Positions 10,971 through 22,591 of a stretch of DNA of 64,000 nucleotides are shown one piece after another; within the stretch, counting starts at the first letter, position 1, and each line of letters starts with the position of its first letter. Source of the stretch: Archegozetes longisetosus (lineage: Eukaryota > Arthropoda > Arachnida > Sarcoptiformes > Trhypochthoniidae); contig JAEMBT020000007.1 in assembly GCA_018873245.2 (NCBI GenBank), forward strand, positions 2,056,001-2,120,000, in the 5' to 3' direction. Both the position numbers and the translations under genes were made by a program. Below the pieces are notes generated by a model, which worked only from the letters and a program-made list of their open reading frames with translations, was not told where the DNA came from and searched no databases.

Positions 10971-12963
10971 ATGCGTACCACAATAATAGTGAGTTTGACT
11001 TATCAGCTTCTTAAATTATTAAGTTACCGAAATTATAGATGGAAGAAATATAAACTTCTCAATGGATGTAGATCTATCAGCTTCCAAAGTTAAATTAAAT
11101 TAAAAAATTGAAAGAAAGTTCTGTCTCAATCAAAATTTATGAAATTCAAGCCCGATGAAAAATATATTATCCTATTTAAAGCTTAAGATTAGTTTAAAGT
11201 AATCTGTAGTTTGTTAAATTTATTTCGTTCATATTCTGCATAGAATTGCCACTACTGAGAATTCTAAAATTAAACAATGATGAATTTATACAACATTGAT
11301 GATTAATTGTTGACCTTGTTTGCAGCTCTTCATCACATTATGTTCAACATCGTTGATTTCAGCGCAACTACCGAACTGGTTTCAGTCACATAGTAATGGA
11401 TTCCCAAGTTTCCCAAATTTTCCAAATTCGAATTCTGCATTCCAAGCTCAACCGAGTAGTAGTTTCTCTCAATTCCAGCCTTATAGCAACAGAATTCCAT
11501 CAATCCCTCAACCTCAACCGAGTAATAGTTTCTCTCAATTCCAGCCTTATAACAACAGAATTCCATCAGTCCCTCAACCGAGCAGCTCTTTTCCCGGCAT
11601 TCCTCAACCTCCGCAATCAACATTCACTAATTATCAACAATTTCCTTCATCTGCAGCTCAACCACAGACAACACAAGCTGGTCCTCAACTATCTTTATCA
11701 TGGAACATCAATCATGCTGTAAATGGACCCCAACCGCAACGACAATTCCAAGGTTTCCCAACTCCTAACTATGCATCACAGCCCCAGGCATTCAGCTCTC
11801 CATCAATACCACAGCCTCCGAGCTCACCATCTTTTCCTCAATCATTCAGCTCCCCATCTATTCCTCAATCATTTAATACACAATCCCTTCAACAATATAG
11901 ACCTCCACAACCGCAACAATTGAGTGCTCCCTCAATTCCTCAATATCAACCACAACCTGCTCCTCAACAAAGTTTTCAATCAACGAATCAAATAACGAGT
12001 CCACAAAATTCACAAAACTTCAATCCTGCACCTGTTCATTACGCTAGTATTGGACCTCAACTTCAAGGAGATTATAAAGTAATTGATAGTATACTTTTAC
12101 ATTGACTTAATATGAGAATTTTCCTGTGTTCATATAGTTCTATTTTCAAGTTATATAACTTGATTTACTGTCAAATTTTGTCACTAATGGAGAAATTCTT
12201 TATTGAGAGATGATCAGGAGAGAATGATTCATAACACTTTTTGACAATTCTGAGAATTTTTCTGATTACACAGTAAAATATGATAAAGACTGTTTTAGAG
12301 ATGAATTTTATAGCTATTTCTCACTCATACTTAACGACAAAAATTTAAAGTATATTTGAATACTCTGTTCAGAGAAAATAACACCTAAAAAAATCTACAG
12401 TTAGAAATAGAGAATTTTTTAATTTCACTGGAAATAAATCTGTTGAAACTTAAGATAAAACTATTCCGTGAATCCAGTAATAGAGTGAAATAAATAATAA
12501 GTTTCTACTGAAGAGACAATTAAGCTGATAAATAATAGATCGAATAAACAAGCTTCTGAAAAAATGATTAAGATTTCATTTAGACTATTGTTGCTGTTTT
12601 ATCATAGAGTACAGAGTAAGCATATGATTCATTGATTCTTTTCAAAAGTTTGGTTATCATACTGGGGATGGAGGAAGTTTCAGAGAAGAAACACGTCTTC
12701 CCGATGGTACAGTTCAAGGAGCATATGGTTTCATAGATGCTAATGGAAAACAAAGGATTGTTAAATACACGGCTGGTAAAGAGGGCTTTAAAGCAGAAGG
12801 TGATGATGTGCCACGAGCCGCACCTGTTGCTCCATTAGCTGCTCCATTAGCTGCTCCATCAGCTGCTCCATTAGCTGCTCCATCAATTGCTCCACGATCC
12901 AATTCGTTGGGAACTTTTAGCTTGGAAGATAGTCCAGCTTTCAAAAGTTTCATGTCTGGATAA
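10971..12963 (+). CDS. R&R cuticle protein, three exons, intact
   Basis: Exons are 10971-10988 (MRTTII), 11326-12078 and 12649-12963. Donors are GTGAGT and GTAATT; acceptors are TTTGCAG and TTCAAAAG; both introns are phase 0. The product is 361 residues. It has a signal peptide across exons 1-2 (MRTTIILFITLCSTSLISAQ). About 240 residues rich in Pro, Gln, Ser and Phe follow, including a near-perfect duplication (SFSQFQPY..NRIPS). The exon ends ...GPQLQGDYK, and exon 3 holds the Rebers-Riddiford chitin-binding domain (FGYHTGDGGSFREETRLPDG ... GAYGFIDANGKQRIVKYTAG). The tail contains five AAP-type repeats (AAPLAAPLAAPSAAP). The role is a structural protein of the extracellular cuticle, binding chitin through the R&R fold. 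Exon positions match the paralogue at 4942-6558 exactly, so the two arose by inverted duplication. Exon 1 is inferred from the start codon, splice signal and paralogue. Confidence 0.85.
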
Positions 12964-13815
12964 TCAGTTTTCTAAGATCTTTTCTTTATTTACATTTCAT
13001 TCAGCTCGAGGAAAGAATTTTATGAAATAATGCACTGGCCCAGAATACATGTTCAACGGGTGAAGTTTGAAATATCAATTTTATTCATTCAAATTGTGCT
13101 CAATATAATGATTTTTACGTGATTAAAATGAAAAATTTTCCAACTAAAACCGAGAGATGTATTTATTTATAAAATAACTTTTAAAATTTTTCTTTTTCAA
13201 GCTTGAATGAAATATATCTTATACTTCCACCGCGTCGAGCTGTGTGCCGTAATTAATGCTAATTTAAGTCTTGGTAAGTACATTCGAAATTAAAAATTAC
13301 AGCTTATGTGATTGAACCGAATGATAGACTAATTTTGTATTTCAACGAAAATTTTGCATCAGAATTTAAGGACTTTCTTATTCAGTAGAGTAACGTGAAT
13401 ATGGAGTGCATCCTAACAGTTATTTTAATCCATCAAATAAAAATTTTCTAATGCCATTATTAAGACTAAGAATATTTAATCTAAAATAAATTAAGAATTT
13501 TAAAGATAATTTTATTTGTTCTGTTGAGTTTTTTGATAACAACCGCCAGAGTTTCAAATATTTTTTTGTAAACTGCAATATTTGTGAGATATATATTTTA
13601 AAGAATATTATGGATGTCAAACTGTTGAAGAAATCCATCAGAGGAAATCAAATTACAGTCATAATCGGCAGCTTGTAAAAAACTTATTTTCGTCCTGTAA
13701 CCATCGAGTCAAAAGCTATTCGAATGGGTTTTTGTTTTAAAAATTATTTTTTATTCAAAATACAGTATTTTTAAGTTATTATAATATTCGAATAACTTCA
13801 ACAGGTCCCGATCTA
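12964..13815. other. Gene-free stretch
   Basis: The 3' flank of the cuticle gene. No gene is recognised; the minus-strand frame at 13420-13638 is A+T-driven and has no domain. Confidence 0.45.
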
Positions 13816-14070
13816 ATCTATTGTGCTATTTTCATTTTCATTTCCTCAATGTCCAACTTCCTCTTGAGCCCCAGTTACAGAGTGAGTTTTTCGCAAGGAG
13901 GTCAGACGGAGTATTGAGTTGATGCGTCGGGCCAGGGACAGCTACAACCGGAGATATGTGGCCAACAACAAAGAAGTGTAGCGACTACGAGACTCAAAAC
14001 TGAGACTTCCACCCCAAAGTCCGGCTCTCTCGCCACTACGCTGCATTAGACTTCTTCCGTTGAAAGTTAG
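13816..14070 (-). repeat. Possible tRNA-derived SINE fragment
   Basis: This stretch is clearly more G+C-rich than its surroundings. On the minus strand, starting near 14050, it reads GTAGTGGCGAGAGAGCCGGA, resembling an RNA polymerase III box A (TGGCNNAGYGG type). A box-B-like GTTTTGAGTCTC follows about 30 bases later, near 14002-13991. The spacing suits a tRNA-derived SINE head. It does not fold into a full tRNA as read, so it is not a tRNA gene. The 5' part of the stretch has no coding frame. Confidence 0.35.
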
Positions 14071-16178
14071 AATAGAATAGGTTTCTTCTCCGGTAATCTT
14101 TGCATCACGAGTTCATTTATTACTGACTTTGTTTGTATTTTTTGTTAAGCTAAGAAAACGGTCAGTTTTCAAGAGTCAATATCAAAATGTTCTGCAATTT
14201 CTTTAATATTTATTATGAACCTAAATATTAAAATGGAAAAGTTTTTTGAACGAAAATTGTAAAATATAAAGTAAAACAAATTCAAATCAGATATACAAAA
14301 CAAATCTAATTAAAGCAGAAGTGATTCAGAAATAATTCCGTTGTTGCGAAAAATTCTCTTTTTGCATTTTTTCTCTTAAAGGCTCATAAAAAAGACAATT
14401 TATAAATTTTAATAATAAAAGTTAATTATTATCAAATTTTCATTTTTACATGTTGGTTTTATACTAATATATTATTTAGATCTATATATTATTGAAATGT
14501 AGGAAAATTTCGAATCCAGTTGAGAAAAAGTATTGTGATTAATAAAGTGAACTGCTTCAAAGTTTACAGAGGAATCGGTTGAAAGTTCTCAACTCAACAG
14601 AAAATTTCATCACTCAAGTTCTGATAGTTTCGATCATACTCGAGTCGAAAGAATGAGATAATCTTAGCTTTCACTTCGTGATTATGTGATATTGACATGA
14701 ATTTCCGAAAAAATTTCAGAGTTCTTTTCAAAAGAACTTACTTAATTTTCATTTGTATAGTATACAATAAGTGCCGCTAGCTTCTAAATTCAGCTAAAGC
14801 TTTTTATATTTTGACACATTAAATTTTAATCACACGTCGAACAAATTACTCATCAACTCGAATTTTTATATTTTAAAACAAATATTTAACCATCAAATTT
14901 AATGCTAAAGAGCCAGCGTTTAGAAGTGTCAATTTAATACTTCATAACATATGTTTAAAATGTCTATTATTTTCTAAACAAAGCTTAACTCTTTTAATCA
15001 TATTGTCTGAAACTTAATAAAGTTCCAGAAGTTATATCCTCGATTACAAAGATAATTAGTTAATAAATGAGTTTTATAAACAAAAACTGCCACTTTTTTT
15101 GTTAACTCCGTTTTTAATATTAAAGGTGTTTTTAAACAAAACATAATGATTGCGGAATAATCATTTCTTTGATTTCAAATTTTATTCTTAAGTTTGATCT
15201 GGTCGTTGCGTAATATTAAAGAAAAATTACACTCAATATATGAGTTTAGAAGATAACGGGATACTGTATGTCTAAATCAACAGTTGGATTCCTTCAATAA
15301 AATATGCTTAAAAATTCAATTTTTACATACATAAGGTATAAAAAAAGAATGAAAAGTCTGACTTCTACCCCTCATAATAATACTTATTTACACCATTCAG
15401 CATGAATTTCAAGGAAGACCGACCTAAATTTTATTATTTTATCAATATATATCTTTTCGACCGAACAGATTTGCAGTCTTAACATGAATTGTTTCAAAAT
15501 TATTTTATTTTGAACTATTTTGACATTTTTGTCAAACGCAAGATCTTATTTAAGCAAAGTTTTAGACAAGATTATTTTAATTGAATTTTTATTATTCTAT
15601 TTTTGAACTGTAATATTTGTTTGAACTTTCAATAAATTACATGGTATCATAAGAAGCAGCAGTCTAGCATCGTTCACGAGCGGTCTCCTAAAAGGAATAA
15701 ATATGAGATCACTTGTTGGACGATTTTGGAAAATCAACTTTTGATTCTTAACAATTTTGATGGTATTTAACTTTTATGACTGAAAGAGCATTAGAATTTG
15801 ATTCTTTTAACTTATTGGGCTTATTAAAATTTTTATATATCACTCAGTATTACAAAACGTATTCTGGCATTTTTCTATAACATTTAACCATTAAGGGACA
15901 GATATAATTGAAGTTATCTAAGCGCCAGATACAAGATAAACTAGTTTCTCAAACAATATTTATATTCGTTATTTCTACGACAGTAAGAGAAGATCCCTTC
16001 ACAGAGTTTGTGCTATGTTATTTATTAGACATCTTAAAAGTTTTTTAACTTTTTCTCATATGTATCGAGTCTGAAAAACTGCCCATATATTAAACAATAA
16101 CTCAAAACTTTCATCTTATTTCTAATAGATTGGATAATTATAATTTCTATCCGTAATTAAGTTATTAAGATTTTGACT
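14071..16178. other. Gene-free stretch
   Basis: About 2.1 kb of A+T-rich DNA with no supportable gene, RNA or repeat. Confidence 0.5.
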
Positions 16179-16180
16179 TA

Positions 16181-17361
16181 CAGTCTATCTCGTATACAAT
16201 GAACGGGCAGGTGCAGTCAGAGGCGTTCATTATAATCGGGATTCACTATAAACCTTCTCAAGAAAAAAGAACTCTAAAACTCATTTATAATGTCAATTTT
16301 ATTCTTTAATTACTAATTCTTCAAAAAAGTCATTTTTTCTCAACAAAATAATCAGTAATAAATGTCTTCAGATTTTATTTCCTTTAAGACCAAATTTTCA
16401 AACTTATTTAGCAGATCACAATAACTATTATCCACCTCGAAGAGTGATCACAAATATAGCCTTAAATTAAATATATTTTAAGCGCATCTAATTTTGTTGG
16501 AATCTTTGAATAATGAATCATACTGACTCTCTTCCACTTCTTCATCACTTGAGTCTTGTTGAATGTCTTCCAGAGGTTTAACAATTGAAACAATTTCCTC
16601 GTTTGTTAATTCCTGCAGGCAAACAATACCTTCATCGATAGAAATAAACCTTTAAGCCCGAGATTTAGTCTATTATTAATAATATCCCAAATATTTTGCG
16701 CAAATAATTGTCTGACGATTTGATTGTTATTCTGCTCGTAGTCATAAAAAACAGTACCACTTTTTTTAAACACCTAATGAAAGTCGAGTCCGGTATTTCT
16801 TTAATACTTGAATCAAGCATAGATTTCAATTGTGTGATATCTTTTATGATAGCATAGCATTCTTAGTCTTCATTCTCATCCAATAATTCAATAAATTCAA
16901 AATTTTTTTTTGATAACATTGTTTGATATTCCTTGTTTTACTTAAATCTAGAGCTTGCAACGAGAAGTTGAGTTTGGAGACAAAAAAGTACATTAAATTC
17001 AGATATGGATGACTGCAGCAATTATCGAGCATCACTAAAATGGTTCTTTTTTTGTCGTTTCATTCATTTTTACAACTTAAGCCTTATTTGTTTGAAGTTG
17101 ATTTTCTTTTCTAACAAAATATAAACACGGTTTTGTCTATTTGAAGTCATTTTTACAGAATGTGCATAAACGTTAATTGATTCATCAATTATTTAAACTC
17201 TCAGTTGTTTAAGTGGAAAGCTTTACAGTTCGCTGAGAATAATTCACAATAAATGTGTACTATTTCTACTATTGGTGCATAAGAAATGGTTCAAAATATG
17301 TGGGCTTTCACCGTAAGCGGGCTTTCACTATAAGTAGGTTCATTATATACGGCATAGGCTG
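16181..17361 (-). mobile_element. Decayed pogo-like DNA transposon
   Basis: The left end CAGTCTATCTCGTATACAAT and the inverted right end CAGCCTATGCCGTATATAAT form terminal inverted repeats. Both are flanked by TA dinucleotides (16179-16180 and 17362-17363), the duplication typical of the Tc1/mariner/pogo superfamily. The terminal regions also carry repeated TTCACTATAA/CTTTCACYRTAAG motifs like those of Tigger ends. Inside, the minus strand holds transposase debris including MMLDNCCSHPYLN near 17035, matching the second catalytic Asp block (LxLDNxxSHP) of pogo-type DDE enzymes. The coding region is broken by many stops, so the element cannot make its own transposase. Confidence 0.7.
16490..17060 (-). 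pseudogene. Remnant pogo-like transposase
   Basis: The minus strand shows MMLDNCCSHPYLN (second Asp of the DDE triad with its usual SHP). In another frame it shows VKWYCFYDYEQNNNQIVRQL followed by LFAQNIWDIIN, the type of sequence that follows the catalytic core in Tigger/CENP-B-like transposases. Frames shift several times and contain stops. It lies within the TIR-bounded element 16181-17361. This is a non-functional copy. Confidence 0.5.
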
Positions 17362-17363
17362 TA

Positions 17364-18180
17364 CTGCAAAGCCAAATTCTATACTTATATGTACACGTAT
17401 ATACCTATCGATATAAGTACATTCTATTGAATTGAAATAGCTTTTATCAAAATATTGATGACATAATAAGTTATATCGTATTATACCAGTATCTTCTTTA
17501 AAAATAGAAATAGTAAGAAATAATTTCTATATCGTAACAAAAGCAAAAGCCAATTAATTTTTGATGTGAATCTGATATATAATGAATAAATTGTATACTA
17601 GTATAAACTGATTTGAAAGCTGTCTTGATTTGCAATTAAGTAAAATAATAAATAATTTCTCTAGAACTCGATAACTATATTTGCTGATGGACAAACGTTA
17701 GATGTCTCACTATGAACTTTTATTCATTCTGTCATTCATGATCAATTTACAAAAATAGTTTCTGAATAAAAGATTATTTCGGGAAATTGAACATATGACC
17801 ATAGTAAAAATGACTTGAACATTACTACTACTAAGCACTACTTTTATTGTTGTTCTTACCTATCGATAGAAATAATTGAGCTCTTCACCCATACTAATAC
17901 TCAAAACTATTAAAATTATTAGAGAAGTTGTTTTGAAGATATATTGACCAAAATTTTAAAATTAGGATCCTTTATTGAAATGCTACAAATTTCTCAGATA
18001 AAATCTTTACAATTTTATAAATTTAGATTAATATTTCAAACTATATTGGTATTTTCGAATATTCAAATACAAGTTGATTGATAAAATGATATAAAAATAA
18101 ATAATTTTTATTTGCCAGCATATTCTATACAAGCGCTTCGTGGATAAGAAATTTATTCTGGATTTTTCAGAGATTATGCT
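17364..18180. other. Gene-free stretch
   Basis: No gene is seen. A short imperfect palindrome of ATAAGTAC-type sequence occurs near 17388-17420. Confidence 0.4.
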
Positions 18181-18190
18181 GCATGTAATA

Positions 18191-18270
18191 TTAGGTTAAA
18201 CCATAAGTAATTGCAAACTTTTTCATAATAAAACATGAAAAAGTTTTCAATTGCTTATGGTTTGACCTAA
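18191..18270. mobile_element. 80-bp palindromic mariner-type MITE
   Basis: TTAGGTTAAACCATAAGTAA at 18191 is mirrored by TTGCTTATGGTTTGACCTAA ending at 18270, with TA on both outer sides. TTAGGTTnnnCCATAAGTAA closely matches mariner terminal repeats. The two arms (about 36 bases each) are joined by only about 8 bases, so the entire element is one hairpin. The pairing continues a few bases beyond the TA (CATGT...ACATG), giving a near-perfect stem from about 18182 to 18281. Confidence 0.75.
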
Positions 18271-18281
18271 TATTAACATGT

Positions 18282-19360
18282 GTTTCACTTTAGGACTTAT
18301 ATAGTATAAAAATCACGTATTAATAACTAATCAAAATAAGATTAGAAAAAACGTGTGCACATTAAAAAATTTTAGATTTATCGGTTATTTTATTAAACAT
18401 GATTTCATTTTCACACTCATATTTCCTGATCTAAAATTGTAGGGAAATTTCTCAGTTGTTGATGAAAGTTTAGTTAATGTGTCTAATTAGATAAAATAAT
18501 TTCAAAATTAAGTTTTCATTTAGAATCCTAAATCTTTAAAATTGTATCTTTAGAGGTTGAATGGGGAATAAAGACTAGCTCTTTGTAGAAAATATCAGAA
18601 CTTTTGAGTGTTTTTCACGAAGTATATTTTTTTTTAAAAATTGTCGCTTATATTCGCGCTACTTTTATTAAAATATTATAAAACTATAATTTATGTAAAA
18701 TACAGTCTAACTTTCTATTCGAGTCAATTTCGCACGGTAAATCTGTTGAAAATCCTTGTTTTTGAGCAAGATGTATTTTTGTGAATTTTTAAATGTTAGA
18801 CGGTAAATTATCTAAATGTAATTCGAAGGCGAAGTCCATATCACCTGTTGTTAGTATAAATTTCGAAATAATATAATAATAGTATTCAAAATAGCACTCA
18901 AGTAGAGATCAGTAATGCAGTGGTTTTAGGCTAAAATTTGAGACATTGCCTACAAATCATTTTGCATATTCAGAATATACTATAAAACATTAATAGTATT
19001 AATAGTTTCTCCACTGAATATAATGTAGAAAGACTTCATAACAACACATTTATAAATGATGGCGGAACAATACTAATATTTTGATAGAGATCAAGGTCAA
19101 AATCTCTTCTTTGATGAATAGAAGTGAGATAAGCAACAGATGTTCAGTATAATAATAAAAATAAAAGAATTTTTAGAATAATAACAGAAAGTGTTATGCA
19201 ACATTTACTTCACAAACATCTGTTTCTCACTGAATTTCATAGTTTATATCACACGATATTTTTCTTTAAAAATTCACTTATTCTATAAGTAGCTAAAAAT
19301 CTAGGAGAGAGAAAATCTACACACGACAAGTGTTGAGATAAGTCTTCAAGGCAATCAAAT
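18282..19360. other. Gene-free stretch upstream of the trefoil pseudogene
   Basis: No gene or repeat is recognised. Confidence 0.45.
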
Positions 19361-19363
19361 CAC

Positions 19364-19371
19364 TATAAAAG
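19364..19371 (+). promoter_or_regulatory. TATA box of the trefoil/glycosidase-like pseudogene
   Basis: TATAAAAG lies 55 bases upstream of the ATG at 19419, within a small palindrome (ATCACTATAAAAGTGAT). Preservation of a good TATA suggests the locus was expressed until recently. Confidence 0.55.
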
Positions 19372-19418
19372 TGATTTCTAAAACAGTCAAATCAAAGATT
19401 GCAAAATATTTGTAAAAA

Positions 19419-20680
19419 ATGAACATTCTCGTCCTATGTTTTTCCCTGGCAGCAATTATTTCTCAAAATAAAGATGATGAATGCAGTAGCATCCCTAATG
19501 AAGACAAGATCGACTGCGCTGCTGGTGATCCTAACTGGACTGTTCCTGAATGTCTAGCAAAAGGATGTTGTCATATTGAAGTTCTTGGATATCCAGCTTG
19601 CTTTAGCTCTCACGGTCACGTTCATGATGCCAGATGTGAGAGTATGGCACTTTCTGCAAGAAAAGATTGTGGTGATGTTACTACTACTGAAATGGCTTGT
19701 CTTGGTAAAAAGTATTGTTGGGAAGTGAAACCTGGTGCACCTTATTGCTTCTATCCTAACTCCAGTATTCCCGATCCTGGCCCTACCTCACAACCAGTCA
19801 CTGGTACTAAAGTCTATATCCATATGATGCCATGGTTTGAAACTAAAGCTACTAATGGTGGTAAATGGGGTCAAAATTGAACTATGGTTAATATGAATCC
19901 TGATCAGATGGAAGGTGACAAACGAAAAATTGCTTCAAAATTCTATCCACTCATCGATCTGTACGCTTCTGGTGATAGTCATGTGATTGATTGGCAATTA
20001 GGACTGATGAAGCTTTCAGGTGTGAGTGGTGTACTAATCGACTGGCCTGGAACTGCTCATGTCTGGGATTATCCTACAAATCTAGCCAACTGTGAGGCCA
20101 TCATTAAAGGATGTGAGAGAGTAGGTCTCGAATTCGCAATTGTATATGAAGATCATAATTTAGGTATGGCTAAAGAACAAGGTATGATTGGTGATATTAT
20201 AGCTCAAGGTAAAGCTGATATGATTTACTTGAGAGATAAATATTTCACGAAATCAAACTACATCAAACTTAATGGAGCCCCACTTGTTCTTGATTTTGGA
20301 TCACAAACACTGAAGTCTGGTTCTCAGTGGGATCAGCTGTTTTCAGTTTTCACTCAAAAACCAACTTTGTTGACTCTCTGGTATCAAATGAATGAGGGTG
20401 GAAGCGTGTTAATACCTTTGCTGCTACTTTGAATGCTGCCATTGCTGGTGGTTCTAGTTATATACAAGTTGCAACTTGGAATGATTATGGTGAAGGTACA
20501 ATGATTGAGCCTACAAAAGAGTTTGGATATAGTTTCTTGACTGCTTTATAAAAGACTCTTGGTGTTCAAACATATTCAATCTGATCTCGAAGCTGTTACC
20601 AGATTATTCCATCAACGTAAGATTATAATGCTACTAAACTTGCTCAACTTGAAAAAGAATATTTTGATCTAATTCTGTAA
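19419..20680 (+). pseudogene. Secreted trefoil-domain glycoside-hydrolase-like gene, disabled
   Basis: The frame opens with a signal peptide (MNILVLCFSLAAIISQ). A complete P-type trefoil domain follows (residues 22-61; six Cys, with KGCCH at 48-52). A second trefoil (73-110) has the CC pair reduced to YC. After a Pro/Ser/Thr linker comes a stretch beginning KVYIHMMPWFETKATNGGKW and continuing VNMNPDQMEG, LIDWPGTAHVWDY, FAIVYEDHN and ATWNDYGEGTMIEP. These are typical of GH71/GH99-like (alpha-mannosidase-related) TIM-barrel glycosidases. Lesions: TGA at 19878-19880 (probably a former Trp codon), a frameshift near 20403, TAA at 20549-20551, and further shifts beyond 20575. The conceptual end is TAA 20678-20680. 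No introns were found. The family assignment is from motif memory; the trefoil part is firm and the hydrolase part moderately so. Confidence 0.8.
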
Positions 20681-20766
20681 ATTTTCACTTTATTGTTACG
20701 TCATTCATATAAACTCCTCTTGGAGAAAATTGTTTTATATTGTAATAACTATTGTCTCAAAGTTTC

Positions 20767-20772
20767 AATAAA
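20767..20772 (+). terminator. Polyadenylation signal AATAAA
   Basis: AATAAA lies 87 bases after the conceptual stop of the trefoil pseudogene, with a T-rich run before it. This fits a 3' end processing site of the formerly expressed gene. Confidence 0.5.
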
Positions 20773-21413
20773 GCTAATTTACACTGAATGAACCCAATGT
20801 TGTATGCTAAAATTACATTTATCTATTTCCAATTCTTACCTAAAAGCCGTAGTTGAATATTAAATCTCAATATTAATTATTTGCTATTAAATCAGCAAGC
20901 TATTATCATTTTGTGAATCATATATTCCTATAGTCATATTGTTGTAAATGATTAGAAGTATCCTCGATAATTGCCGAATTTAAATTAAATTTTGATAATT
21001 ACTGAATAAACTGATGAAAAATCATAGGAAATTATATTTTTGCTAATCATTAGTTAACGTTCCAATATCTGTGCGATATAAACGTGAATGATCATGTAAA
21101 AGATAATTTACTTTTTAAGTTACTAGAAGACACTGTGCATTAGAAGGAAAAATCCTATGGGTGAAAATTAAAATAAAATGTCTCCTTTGAATGATTCTTT
21201 CAGAAATAGATACGACTCTTTACAATTTAATTATGTTCTTTGAAGAAGAGTCTTAATTTTAAGATCATGCGTATAAAAAGCTATTGAAGCGTATTGAAGA
21301 CTACTTTTAAATTTAGAGACAATTCCGATTTCTAAACGTTTAGAACTAACCCTACGTTTAACATTTTTATTAAACTTTTAGCTTTACTTGAGTACGGATT
21401 GATATGAATGAGA
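20773..21413. other. Gene-free stretch
   Basis: No supportable gene or repeat. Confidence 0.45.
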
Positions 21414-21421
21414 GTTAGCAC

Positions 21422-21971
21422 TAGTGTTCCCAGGCCTCAAGTTGAGTCTTATAAATTGAGAATAGAATCTCAAGTTAAAAATTTTGGCAAAAAACTCAAT
21501 GCATATTATTCACTAAACTGTAAACTAATGTCACTTATGATAAGCAATCAATACTAACAATAATGGGTTAGTGCATAGAATGTGTTTATACACAGAATCT
21601 AATTATTAAAATAGTTTTGTGGAAATGTTTTGCATAAAAAGCTATGATTTGATAACAAATTATTTTAATGATAGCATCAATGAGTCGTTTGATTAACGTT
21701 ATCAGTAAACAAATACTATTTGTGATTGATATAATTGTGGTTAAAATGAGTTCACCAAAGAAGAAAAAACTTTCTCTGTTGTACTGCAGCCAAATCACAA
21801 CAAAAATATAGAATTTTGTTTTGTAAAGCGTTTAATTAATAAACAGATTATTAGTTAAAATATATTACGTTATTATTTATTTAATTTACTAATCTCAAGG
21901 CGAACTCAGGGCGAAAATTGGCATTTATTGTAAGTTCTCAAGTTTAACGACAAAATGGCCTGGGAACACTA
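21422..21971. mobile_element. hAT-type MITE, 550 bp, perfect 8-bp TSD
   Basis: TAGTGTTCCCAGGCC at 21422 is matched by the inverted GGCCTGGGAACACTA ending at 21971. The flanks carry an identical 8-bp duplication, GTTAGCAC, at 21414-21421 and 21972-21979. An 8-bp duplication and a TAGTGTT-type terminal repeat are diagnostic of the hAT superfamily. The interior has no transposase-like frame; the minus-strand frame at 21586-21798 is a chance A+T-rich one. The perfect duplication argues for a fairly recent insertion. Confidence 0.9.
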
Positions 21972-22242
21972 GTTAGCACTAACAATTACTTGTAAAATAT
22001 ACAAATCATTCATATATTATTTATATGCTATTATTGTAGTTAAAATCTGAATACTTTTCGCGATAAGACTTATCAACTACTTATCTCTATATTATTTTGT
22101 AACTTGTTAATAGTTGAATAATTAAATGAAATTAAAACATATATGTATATGTATCAATGTATACCTTCTAGTACTTTAATCTTAAACTTAAGACTTTTCT
22201 TTAAAAATACATATTCATTTAAAAGAAAATCAGTTTGTAATT

Positions 22243-22591
22243 AGAGAAACTTAAGATAGTTTAAAAATAAGTTAAATCATGAAATAGCGGAACAAATCAC
22301 CATAGTAATTGCTGAAAATTTTATCAAAAATTATTAAATGACTAAACACTCAATGAATCATTGCGTTTAGTACATAATTTAGGTTTCAATACATGACTCA
22401 AACATTTGTCAATAAAGATTTAGTTTATTCTATGATTTTTGTAAATTATTATTCATGGCTGAAAAACCTTAAAAAATAACCAAAAATTACTCATTTGATT
22501 ATTTGTCAGATTAAAATTTCAACAATTAGTATTGGGGTTTGTTCCACTATTTTATGATTTAACTTATTTCTAAACTATTTTGAGTTTCTCT
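22243..22591. repeat. Inverted repeat with ~95-bp arms
   Basis: The left arm, 22243 to about 22335, starts AGAGAAACTTAAGATAGTTT and continues through AAATAAGTTAAATCAT and GGAACAAA. It is mirrored at about 22499-22591, ending AAACTATTTTGAGTTTCTCT. The spacer is about 160 bp without a frame. The likely reading is a MITE or fold-back element; no clear target-site duplication is visible. Confidence 0.7.

Noticed and set aside
11333..11923. Other-frame open frames inside the Pro/Gln-rich exon of the intact cuticle gene
   Set aside because: They arise from repetitive Pro/Gln codons; the spliced frame with signal peptide and R&R domain explains the region.
13990..14055. tRNA gene on the minus strand
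   Set aside because: Box A and B resemble a tRNA, but no complete cloverleaf with acceptor stem and anticodon arm can be drawn; treated as possible SINE.
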